From JANNSX01 sp963741525 (lineage in GTDB: Bacteria > Pseudomonadota > Alphaproteobacteria > Rhizobiales > Hyphomicrobiaceae), in assembly GCA_963741525.1 (NCBI GenBank), contig CAVUIW010000027.1, positions 1-64,000 on the forward strand: a DNA stretch of 64,000 nt. The letters run 5' to 3'. The notes beneath the pieces were generated by a model, which was not told the origin of the DNA, did no database searches, and saw nothing but the letters and a program-made list of their open reading frames with translations. Below, one piece after another: positions 9,410 to 19,295 of this stretch; within the stretch, counting starts at the first letter, position 1, and every line of letters begins with the position of its first letter. The position numbers were made by a program, and so were the translations under genes.

Positions 9410-9770
9410 ATGCCGTGCCCAACGATAACGTCGTCCGGCTGATTTAGCCGGGAACAATCGAGGATCAACTCACGCAAGCCTTACGCAGCGGGGCGCGTGC
9501 CCTGCTCGCCCAGGCCATCGAGGCAGAGGTCGCCGCCGATCCCAGCCGCATCCGTTTCTCCCCGACGATCCTCCCGCCCTACATGCGCCGCCCGAAGTCG
9601 ATCGGGACATTGTGCCGGAGGCGCGTCTTCGACACGACGTCTTCAAGCTGGTCGCGGGCGCGCAGAAAAGCTGGCGCCGCCTCGTCGGCCACGCCTAGTT
9701 GCCAAAGCTTATCCTGGGTGTGAAGTTCGCCGACGGGCTGGAGGTCGCGCCAAAGAAAGCTGCCGCTTAG
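9410..9770 (+). pseudogene. IS256-family transposase remnant
   Basis: Internally deleted relic. It starts like one IS256 subgroup (NDNVVRLI, then an in-frame TAG, then PGTIEDQLTQALRSGARALL), jumps to a middle fragment (IRFSPTILPPYMRRPKS) and ends with the family C-terminus (FKLVAGAQKSWRRLVGHA, TAG, LPKLILGVKFADGLEVAPKK). It is a different subgroup from the intact IS256 element at 21763-23205. It lies just inside the proposed left end of the island, beside a fragment of an outer-membrane protein gene. Confidence 0.7.
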
Positions 9771-9828
9771 CCCGCTACCGCCGCCGCCTGACCAGCCAGG
9801 CCGTCACCAAGATTTGGCGATAGCTCCC

Positions 9829-9966
9829 GGCGCCAAGTGGAGCGAGCGGCGGGAAGGCACGACGACGAATGAGGATCTGGAGTACTTCATTCTCCTCGGC
9901 TACCACTGCGACTTCATTCTCCTCGGCTACGACTTCGAGGTCGACGGCCGGGTCCTCGCGGACTGA
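9829..9966 (+). pseudogene. C-terminal fragment of a second outer-membrane beta-barrel protein
   Basis: 45 codons ending in TGA that match the C-terminus of the barrel protein at 30917-33173: GAKWSERREGTTTNEDLEYF here against GAKWSERYEGTATSEDLEYF there. The last strand is partly duplicated (DFILLGY / HCDFILLGYDF). Upstream coding sequence is lost next to the IS256 relic, so the gene was probably truncated by a transposition or deletion event. Confidence 0.75.
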
Positions 9967-10470
9967 GCAACATCGCAGCGTCTGCCTTCGATCGCAAACC
10001 CGATCACTAACCTCGCCCGGTGGCCCCCCCATACCGGGCCAGGCCGATCACCATTGTGCATCGAGCCGTCGAGACGGATTGGCGCCGCTTCTTTGCGCCG
10101 AACCCGATCCCCGCTTCGCGATTTACGCCGGCTGTCGCCGCGAAATGTCAGGACGCCGTCAGGTTCGGTGGCTACCAACGTGCATTCTGACGTGAAGGTT
10201 GTGGTCAGCCGAACGCCCGAACAGCATGCAAAAAATGGTCTTGGTCAACGTGTCTCCGAACGGCAATCCGCGATCGGAACGGTGTTGATCGGCATCCGCC
10301 GCTCTGAGGGCTTTCCCGCTTCAGATCGGCGCGGGCTTGAAATTGCTGACAGCAATCCGCGCGACAGGTGATCAGGCCATCGATTGCACGGCCTGGCGAC
10401 AATTCGCTGGTGGGGGCCGGACACTCCGGTACCCCCATCGAGCCGGTAACCCGTTGCGTGGAGTTGCGTC
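9967..10470. other. Intergenic stretch, nothing recognised
   Basis: About 500 bp between the barrel fragment and the giant peroxidase gene. Open frames on both strands are short and without recognisable domains. It should contain the peroxidase promoter, which I cannot place. Confidence 0.3.
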
Positions 10471-13400
10471 ATGTCCATCACCCTCAATCGCGCCGATCTC
10501 GACTTTCTGCTGCGGCAGGTCACGATCAACTACCTCGTGCCGGATGGAAATGGCGGCTTTATCGATTCCAACATTTTCAACTATTCGGCGCTGGCCAATG
10601 CCGTTGATCCGAGCGGATTGCGCGAGGTGTCGGGCGCCAACAACAATCTCGTCGGCGGGAGTTGGGACGCAAACACGCAGACTTGGGTTCCGGGTCCCCA
10701 CAGCACCTGGGGCCAGTCGAGCCAGCCGTTCCTCAATCTGAGCGTCGGGCAGCAGGACTTGAGCGCGCCGGTCAGCGGCAGCAACGGCTACAATGACCCT
10801 GGCGGCGCAGTGAGTGATGCCGCCCCGCGGCTCATCTCGAACCTCGTCGCGTCGAGTGATTACCGACCCCACGAGCCCCTTGTACAATCCGGCGGCGGCC
10901 GGCGCGGCGACGAACTCGCTCCCGGACGCGGAATTCGCGGGCCTGCAATTCAATGGCCAGGACACCGCGTTTGTCGCCAACGCCGGCGTGCTCGGCGGCG
11001 GGCGCTACAATGGATGGTTCGTCGCGTTCGGCCAGTTCTTCGACCACGGCCTCGACTTCGTCAATCGCGACACCGATCCCACCGCCACGATCACCGTCAA
11101 CTTGTCGCCGAATGATCCGCTCTATGACGCAGACGGCGCAAACAACATCGCCGGTGACTTCGACGACGTCACCTCCATCCGGATCCGGCGCGCGGCCGTC
11201 GCCAACGCTGGCGATGCCGGCGGCGACGGCATTTTTGGCACGGCCGACGACGCCTACCATGCCGCCGGGGCAGATGGCGTGCTGAACACGGCCGACGACA
11301 TCTATTCAAAGGCCCGCTTCGTCAACCAGACCGGCCTGTTGATCGACCAGAGCCAGACCTACGGCTCGCACCAGAGCGTCAACGCGCTGATCCGCGAGTA
11401 TGACGCGAACGGCAGTCCGACCGGCCGCGTCGTCTCGGGCAACACCGCCGTGCTGACCGACGCAGACCCGCTCAACGACGGCGATGCGATCGGCCTCGCC
11501 ACCTGGGCCGACATCAAGATCAATGCGCTGCGCATCGGCGTCATTCTCAATGACACGACCGACCTGCACGACGCACCGGTGCTGCGCGTCGACCCCGTCG
11601 GCAAGTTGCTGTTCACGCCGGATGCCACCGACCTCTACACGACCGCCCAAATCGTCGGGTTCAATCCGGCGGCGCAGGATCCGAACGATCCGTTCGTGCG
11701 CGATGCGCAGGGCAACGTGCTGCGCACCGGGCAGAACCTGCTCATCGACTCCAATCCCGGCATCCCGGTCAACGATCACATCATCACCGGCGACGGCCGC
11801 GGCAACGAGAACATCGGCCTGACCGCCGTGCACCACGTCTTCCACGAGGAGCACAACGGCCAAGTTGTGAACATCAGGACTTCGATCCAGGCCGAGGCCG
11901 CAACAATTCTCGTCAATGAGGGGCAAGCTGCGGCCGATGCCTTCCTCGCGCAATGGCAGTCCGCGCCCGGCGTGTGGGATGGCGAGAAGCTCTATCAGGC
12001 CGCCCGCATCATCACCGAGTCGGAATACAACCACATCGCCATCGACCAGTACGTCGGCACGCTCTACGGCGCGCTGCCGGAGTTCGTCTCCTACTCCTCC
12101 GACATCAATCCGGGCGTCAGCCTCGAGTTCTCCCAGGCCGTGTTCCGGCTCGGCCACTCGATGCTGACCGAGACGTTCGAGGTCACCGATCCCAACACCG
12201 GGCAGGATCTGAAGCTGCTCGACATGTTCCTGAACCCGACGCTCTATCAGGACGATCGGTCCAACGGCCTTGGCGCAGGGTCTCACCCTGACCCTCGGTA
12301 ACGAGGTCGACGAATTCGTCACCCCGTCCCTGCAGCAGAGCCTGCTCGGCCAGCCACTCGACCTCGCCACCATCAACATCGCGCGCGGCCGCGACGTCGG
12401 CCTGCCGACCTGGAACGAGTTCCGCGATCAGCTCTACAAGCAGTACATCCAGAACACCAACAACACCAATAGCTCGGCGCTCGCGCCCTACACGAGTTGG
12501 ACCGATGTCTTCGACCACCTGAAGAGTCCGCTGACCGGCGTGAATTTCATCGCCGCCTATGGCCACGACACCGGTACGTTCGACTGGGGCATCGACGAGG
12601 CGCGAGCGGCCTACACCGCCGGGACCGGCACGCTCGACGATATCCGCGCGGCCGCGCAAGCTGTCTTCGACGCCTATCTGGATGGTGCTCATGTCAATCA
12701 TGATGCCGCCGTTGCCTTCATGGAAGGCGAGCCGACATTTGTGTTGGACGACCCTCTCGGTCCACCGGATGGTCCGGGGCAATGGGAATTCGCGGGCGGC
12801 GACCAGGGCTTCTGGGATATCGACCTGTGGATCGGCGGCCTTGCCGAGCGCCCGCTGTTCGACGGGCCCTTGGGCACCACCTTCAGCTATGTCATTCTCG
12901 ACTTTGCCCAGCGCCAGCAGGACGGCGACCGGTTTTATTACCTGTATCCGCACGCCGATGGGCACCAACCTCGGCAACGAGATCGTCCAGAACCAGTTCA
13001 CCAACCTCGTTTCGGAGACCACCGGGCTCAATCACCTCAACGGCGAGATCTTCATTCGCGAGGATGCGCGCTACGAGCTCGACGGCATCGACACGGACGG
13101 CGCGGGGCCGGATGTCGGGCTGACCAGCGTCGATGCCAACGCCGACATCAACGACTACTTCAATGCCGCAGGCCAGACGATCCTCGATGTCGAGGGCAAT
13201 CCGATGCCCGCCAGCGCCGGGCATCTCGTCATCGCCGGCAACGAAGGCCACGACTACATCATCGCCGGCCTCGGCGACGACACCGTCTACGGCGATGAAG
13301 GCAACGACACGATCCAAGGCAGCCAGGGCAACGACCACTTGTTCGGCGGCGATGGCGACGACCTCATCCTCGACGACGAGAACGACGATTTCATCTCCGG

Positions 13401-16400
13401 CGGCGCCGGCAATGATCGCATCTTCGCCGGCGGGGGCGCGCTCGACACTGTGTTCGGCGACGCAGGCGACGACGAGTTGCACGGTGGCGACGGCATCGAC
13501 GAGGTGCTGGGCGGCACCGGCGACGACATGATCTTCGGTGACGGCGACACCGACGTGCTGTTCGGCGACGAAGGCAACGACTATGTCGACGGCGGCGACA
13601 GCGTCGACGAGATCCAGGGCCAGAGCGGTAACGACTGGCTGCGCGGCGGCGTTGGCGATGACCACCTGATCGGGGGCGACGGCAACGACCTCTTGGAAGG
13701 TGGTGTCGGACCGACGGCCAACGACGGCGACCGGTTGGTCGGCCAGGGTGTCATCGACTTCGCCCAAGCCAATCCTCCCGACCTCGGGACCGATGTCGCG
13801 TCCTACGAGGACGTCGACATCGCCATTACCGCCAACTTGGACACCAGCAACCAGAATGGCACGGGCGGTCTGCTCGACACCTACGCCGGGATCGAGGGCC
13901 TGGTCGGCTCGCGCTTCGCCGACAATTTGACGGGTGCGGACGCGAATACGACCACGTCGAACGGTCCTGACAACCTGCTCGTCGGCGGCGCCGGTGCCGA
14001 TGTTCTCACCGGCCTCGGCGGCAACGACACGCTGGTCGGCGACAGCGTTTTCGTGACGAGCGACCTGACGCCGGTCTTCCAGCCGGGCGCTGTTGGCTAC
14101 ACGCTGGCAACCAACTGGCGCGGCACGGGCGACGACCGGCCCGACTTCGGAGTGAATGGCGGTCTTGGCCACATCCTCGGTGACAATGGCACCGACAGCC
14201 TCGCCGACATTGCCGTGTTCCGCGGTAACTTCGCCGACTACGACATGACGTTCAATCTGGGCCTCGGCACCGTCACGATCTCCGATCTCCGGGACGCCAC
14301 CGTTGCGACCTTCGATGGTATCGATACGCTGTTCGGCATCGAGTTGGCACAGTTCGCCGACCAGACGGTATCGCTCCTGCCGACACCGCCGGCGCTGGAC
14401 CTGCATACAGTCCGACACCGGCAACTATCTCGAGACGTTCGGCACCACGAGCTACAGCGGCACCGACGGCGGTGCCCCGTCACCGTGGGCGACGAGCTGG
14501 ACCGAGACCGACGATGACGGCAGCGCCACGTCCGATAACGGTCAAATCCGCATCAATGGCGGCGAGTTGCAATTCGACAATGGCAACACTGCCGGAGCGA
14601 GCAACGGAGCGTCCATTCAGCGCGTCGCTAATCTCGCCGGCGCATCAACGGCGACGTTGTCCTTCGACTACGACGAAAGTGGCTTCGACGCTGGCGATAG
14701 CGAGACTGTTCTCGTGCAGTTTTCCGCGAGTGGCCTCGCCGCCGACTTCGTGACGGTGCAGACCATCAACAGTGCCTCCGGCACAGGCTCGAGCAGCATC
14801 CCCCTGACGGGTCCATTCGGTGCGAACTCGACCGTCCGCTTCGTTGTTTCCAGCGTCAATGGCAACAATGACATTGTCGGTATCGACAACATCACCGTCA
14901 CCTACACGACGCCGGTCAACGACGCCAGCAACAACTACGCGACGACCTTCACCGAGGACGGACCGGCTGCCGCGATCTCGTCCGGCCCGAGCATCACCGA
15001 CGACAGCGCCACCATGGCTTGGGCGAAGATCGTGCTGACCAATGCCCAGGTGGGCGACGTGCTGACCGAGAACGGTGTCGGTGCTGACGGCATCTCCGGC
15101 AGCCTCGATACCTCCGTTCCGGGACAGATCACGCTCACTTTGAGCGGCACGGCTTCGACCCTCGCCTATCAGGCCGCGATCGACCGGGTGACGTTCTCCA
15201 ACACGTCGCAGAGCCCGGATGTGACGCCGCGCACGATCGACGTGACGGTCAACGACGGTCTATGGACCAGCAATCTTGCGACGACGACGGTGGCGGTGAA
15301 TTCCGTCGATGATCCGATGGTCGCCAACAACGATCGGGTCGTCACGAACATCATCGACGGCAGCATCTTCACCATTCCGGAGTGGGTGTTCCTGGCCAAC
15401 GACACCGACCCCGATGCCGCGCCAGACATCACGGCGGTCACCGAGACCTCGAGCGGATTCACGGCGGTGCTCACCGTGGGAGGCGTTGCGATTGCCGATA
15501 CCGATGGAACCAACAACTCGTTCACCTACACGGGCACCAGCGCCGACACGGCCAGTGTCGATGTGGTGCGGGATGCCGTCGGAACCATCAGTGGCAACGA
15601 CAGCCTTGGAACGCCCGACATCCTGATCGGCAATGCGGCCAGCAGCACCTTCGACGGCGGAATTGGCGATGATTTCGTCTTCGCTGGCGATGGCGATGAT
15701 ACGGTCGTGTGGAACTCCAACTTCATTTTTTCGGACGGCCGCGACTTTGTCGATGGGCAGGGCAACACCGCCACCGGTGACCGCTTCGTCATCAATGGCA
15801 ACATCTTTGCGGAAACTTTCAACATCTACACCGCCGCCGCCGCCGCCATCGCCGGCCTGACAGGCCTCAATGCCAACACCGAGATCGTCGTAACTCGCAA
15901 TGGAACAATCATCGCCGAACTCGACAACATCGAGGAGATCACCATCAATGCCCTCGATGTCACAGCCAACAACGCCAACGGCGGCCTCGACACGGCACCG
16001 AGCGGCGACACGATCAACGTGTTCGGTAATTTCGCCCCGCCGAACACCAGCCTGAACTTCAGCACCATCACGGTGAATGGCAGCATGGGAGCCGACACTG
16101 TCGACATCTCCGGGCTGACGTCGGACCACCGGATCGTCTTCAACTCCGGCGGCGGCAACGATGCCGTCATCGGCACGCTGCGGCCGCAGGACGTCGTCAA
16201 TGACGACGACTGGTTGGTCGGCACTGGCCGCGCCGACACCATGTTCGGCGGCACGGGTGCGGATACCATGTTCGGCAAGGCGGGCGACGACCGTCTGCGA
16301 GGCGGCATGGATAACGACCGGATCAGCGGCGGCGCCGGGCGTGACGTTGTGAACGGTGGTTACGGCGATGACACGATGAGCGGAGGTGCCGGCAGCGACA

Positions 16401-16642
16401 TGTTCGTATTCCGCTCCGGTTCCGGCAGGGACATCGTGACCGACTTCGACGCCAATCCGGCAGGCGGCCAGGATCTGCTGGTGCTTCGCGACATGGGAAT
16501 AACCGAAGGCAACTTCGCCCAGCACGTGAGGATCCTGAACGCCGGTGCCGACACCCTCGTGGTCGTCGATGGCCAGCATATCAGTCTCGCCGGCGTCGCC
16601 GACCATCACAGCATCACGGTGGACGATTTCAGGTTTGGCTGA
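10471..16642 (+). CDS. Giant secreted animal-type haem peroxidase with RTX repeats, MopA-like (frame broken)
   Basis: About 2,055 residues when four +1 breaks (near 10858, 12270, 12960 and 14408) are joined. Residues about 110-800 form an animal-haem-peroxidase domain: distal His and calcium Asp in FGQFFDHGLDF (about 187), VHHVFHEEHN (about 453), SEYNHIAIDQY (about 516), proximal His in VFRLGHSML (about 558) and NIARGRDVGLP (about 638). Residues about 920-1195 and 1920-1985 carry RTX calcium-binding nonapeptides, with Ig/cadherin-like sheets between. No N-terminal signal peptide is seen, and the C-terminus is of RTX type, so type I secretion is expected. The combination matches MopA, the Mn(II)-oxidising peroxidase of marine alphaproteobacteria, by architecture only; other extracellular peroxidase roles remain possible. 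Regulators follow directly. Confidence 0.85.
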
Positions 16643-16978
16643 TGTGGCCATTAGCCATTAACGGGAGCTGCTGCGCCGCCAAGGTCGCAGCTCTCAAGGT
16701 GCAGGCCGGCCGGGACCGGGCCGGCCTGCACCAGCACCTCGGAAACACCGGCTGACAGTTGCGGAACGGGCCAGCCGCCCGCCGGCGCGTGGTCGTAGTT
16801 GCAGGTTGCATCCGTGCTGGGCCGCGGCGCCGCGGTCGCGCAAGTTCACCAGGGCTGATCTTCCGGCTTGCAGCGAGCCGCCCGGGCAAGCACAATCCCG
16901 TGGTGGTCTATCGGATGCGAACTGGCCGGCGTGATCTCGCCGGAACGGGGCTGTGCGCATTCAGCGGGAGGTTTCGCT
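16643..16978. other. Intergenic region after the peroxidase gene
   Basis: 336 bp containing a strong hairpin at 16698-16732 (listed separately) and otherwise no recognised feature. It should hold the leader of the response regulator gene that follows. Confidence 0.4.
16698..16732 (+). terminator. Strong hairpin, possible terminator of the peroxidase gene
   Basis: Perfect 14-bp inverted repeat GGTGCAGGCCGGCC / GGCCGGCCTGCACC around a 7-nt loop, 56 bp after the peroxidase stop. No T tract follows, so it may be an RNA-stabilising hairpin or a recombination site rather than an intrinsic terminator. Confidence 0.5.
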
Positions 16979-17681
16979 ATGCGTTTGCTCATGGTCGAGG
17001 ATAACGAGACGCAAAGTCTTATCATCAAGTCGATGTTGGCGGACAATGACGTTTCGGTCGACGCGGTTTTCAATGGTCGGGACTTCCGCCGGCGATGCTC
17101 CGAGGTCCATCACGATGTAATGATCATCGATCTCTCGTTGCCAGACGTCGATGGACTCGCATTGATCCAGGAGCTTCGTGACCGTCGCTCCACGACGCCT
17201 ATCATCGTGATCACCGGCCGCTCCGACCTTGGCGACAAGGTTCGCTGTTTCGAGTTCGGCGCGGACGACTATCTGGTCAAGCCATTCAGCGCCGTGGAAC
17301 TTTTACTCCGGGTTCGCGCCGTCGCCCGGCGGACCGCATGCCAGGACGAGGGAAAGCTGCGGATCGGCGATCTTGTCATCGACGAACGCTCGTGTCTGGT
17401 CACTTGCCGGGATGCGGTAGTGAAGTTGTACCCCAGCGAGGTCAAACTGCTCGCATTCATGGCTGACCGCTTGGACCAGGTGGTGACTTCGCGACGACAT
17501 CGCGAAGCTTTTTGCCAAGCGGGGCAATAGCGAAAGCGTTTATTCCGCGGAGAAGTTGGTGTCTCGACTACGAACGACGCTCGAAAACACGGACGTCGGA
17601 TTGTCGGTTCGTACGGTGCGAGGCATCGGCTACGTGTTGGAGTTCGGCGGCATTCGATCAGAACTCCACCGGGCATCGTGA
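16979..17681 (+). CDS. OmpR-type response regulator 1 (frame broken)
   Basis: Receiver plus winged-helix DNA-binding protein, about 233 residues after joining. The receiver has the acidic pair in LLMVEDNE, the phospho-acceptor Asp51 in MIIDLSLPDVDG, and the Thr and Lys of IIVITGRS and DDYLVKPFSAVE. The C-terminal winged helix is split by a +1 break near 17487; the second part reads DDIAKLFAKR, EKLVSRLRTTLE and VRTVRGIGYVLE, ending at 17681. It is closely paralogous to the next regulator at 18096. Position after the peroxidase gene suggests control of that gene or of the cytochrome genes; this is inference. Confidence 0.8.
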
Positions 17682-18095
17682 TCAGGACGACGTGCAATAG
17701 GGTGGTGCCGAGCGCCAACCCCATCGTAATTCAATGGCCTTATTGGTCCTGGCCTGCCGTTGGCCGTTCGGGCGCGCGGCCGGACCGCCCGTGGGCTGGA
17801 TGGTTCCGCCAGCGGAAAGATTGAGTGTGACATGAAGAGACCAGCTGAGCCTCCCAGCACCGCACAGCGCTTCGAAGTCTGACACCAGTCTGACCATACG
17901 TGTAGCGTGCGCGCTCGAAATACACGATCAAGCCATTGGTTTATATATATTATTTAAGGTTTTTTGTGATGCGTAGACCTGCGCCGTGACGGGGCGCCGT
18001 CTCGACTTCGGTCCAATTGCCCGCAGGTCACTGCATCTTCTAACCTCGGTTCTGGCTGAACGGAAACAGTCTCGTGCGGCCGAGTAGGAGTTGCC
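17682..18095. promoter_or_regulatory. Intergenic region with an AT-rich tract upstream of response regulator 2
   Basis: 414 bp without a gene. An unusually AT-rich stretch at about 17938-17968 (TTTATATATATTATTTAAGG) stands out in this GC-rich DNA and is a plausible promoter or regulator-binding region for the regulator operon. No exact -35/-10 pair is claimed. Confidence 0.35.
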
Positions 18096-18848
18096 ATGAG
18101 AATGCTCGTTGTCGAGGACAATGCCGTTCAACGGTGCATCATCGAATCCATGTTGAAGGATGTCGATATGACGATCGATGGCGTGTGCACCGGCAAGGAC
18201 TTTCGCACACGCTACCTCGAGGACGAGTACGACGTGCTGGTCATCGACCTGTCGCTGCCCGACATCGACGGCCTGACGCTCATTGAAGAGTTGAGGCAGA
18301 ACTACGACAGCACGCCCATACTCGTGATCAGCGGCCGATCGAAACTTGTCGACAAGATTCGCTGCCTGGAGGCGGGCGCCGACGACTACCTCGTCAAACC
18401 TTTCAGTCACGTCGAATTGCTGGCGCGTGTTCGTGCGGTCACGAGGCGCTCCTTTCGCATCCGTGGGGCAACGATTCGCGCAGGCCATCTCGTGATCGAC
18501 GAAAGAGCGAAGCGCGTCACATGCCAGGATCAGGTTGTCTGTCTGTCTCCGAACGAGTTCAAATTGCTGTTGCTGTTCGCGCGCCGGCTCAATTGGGAGG
18601 TAGCTCGAGACGCGATCGGCGGATTGCTGCGGGGCAGACACGGCGATCACGGCTCCAACGCGGTCGACAAGCTCGTTTCGCGCCTCCGCTGCTCTTTGTC
18701 CGAGCTGGATGCCGGCGTCGCCATAAGAACGATCCGAGGCGGCGGATACATGCTGGACGCGGCGGCAGCCCCTCCTCGCCGATACGCCGCCGCGGGGCCG
18801 CAGCGCGGCATAGTGCCGGGCGAGAGAGGTTGGGACAAAAGCGCATGA
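18096..18848 (+). CDS. OmpR-type response regulator 2
   Basis: Intact 250-residue receiver plus winged-helix transcription factor. The phospho-acceptor is Asp51 in VIDLSLPDIDG; other receiver landmarks are MLVVEDNAVQ, ILVISGRSK and DDYLVKPFSHVE. The DNA-binding half includes LSPNEFKLLLLF, NAVDKLVSRLR and IRTIRGGGYML. It is a paralogue of regulator 1, sharing residue patterns throughout. Its stop overlaps the ATG of the Hpt gene (ATGA at 18845-18848), so the two are translationally coupled and probably act in one relay. Confidence 0.92.
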   Translation: MRMLVVEDNAVQRCIIESMLKDVDMTIDGVCTGKDFRTRYLEDEYDVLVIDLSLPDIDGLTLIEELRQNYDSTPILVISGRSKLVDKIRCLEAGADDYLVKPFSHVELLARVRAVTRRSFRIRGATIRAGHLVIDERAKRVTCQDQVVCLSPNEFKLLLLFARRLNWEVARDAIGGLLRGRHGDHGSNAVDKLVSRLRCSLSELDAGVAIRTIRGGGYMLDAAAAPPRRYAAAGPQRGIVPGERGWDKSA

Positions 18849-19183
18849 ATGGGGAATGCGCGCCAATCGATCTCGCATGGCTCCGATCGGCGACGTCGAA
18901 CGATGCCGCGCGCACAAAATTGGTGCTCGAGACTTTTGTCGCCGAAACACAAAGGGATATGGATAAGCTCTTGCAGGCCAGGGACCGGGAGCGCTGGCAA
19001 GGCGCCGCCCATGCGCTCAAGAGTAGTGCGTCGGCGGTTGGCGCGACCGACTTGCTCCGATTGGCGGACCAGGCGCAGTATCTGCCGGAGGCTGTCTGGG
19101 AGTCTCGCCGTGCGGCCTTCGACGACGAGCTTGGGGCACTTGTTGCATCGGCCAGGAACCATGCATCCCGGTTGATGGCTTGA
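18845..19183 (+). CDS. Hpt-domain phosphotransfer protein
   Basis: 112-residue histidine phosphotransfer protein. The phosphorylatable residue is His56 in AHALKSSASAVGA, the classic Hpt signature. It overlaps response regulator 2 by four bases and is followed by a hybrid histidine kinase, giving all parts of a His-Asp-His-Asp relay: the kinase receiver would pass phosphate through this protein to the regulators. No membrane segment or second domain is visible. Confidence 0.85.
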   Translation: MNGECAPIDLAWLRSATSNDAARTKLVLETFVAETQRDMDKLLQARDRERWQGAAHALKSSASAVGATDLLRLADQAQYLPEAVWESRRAAFDDELGALVASARNHASRLMA

Positions 19184-19295
19184 ACGAGACCGGGCGTTAG
19201 GCCTGACTTCGCACGGGCATTGATTGCTCTCGCGTCCTACCGGCATAACAGCCGCGCGGATTGCCGGGGATCGCGCGCGAGGTGCCGGCGCAGAC

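Noticed and set aside
12892..16651. Long minus-strand open frames across the peroxidase gene (up to 510 residues)
   Set aside because: They mirror repetitive RTX codons on the opposite strand, have low-complexity V/A/D-rich translations and no domain; the plus strand carries the real protein.
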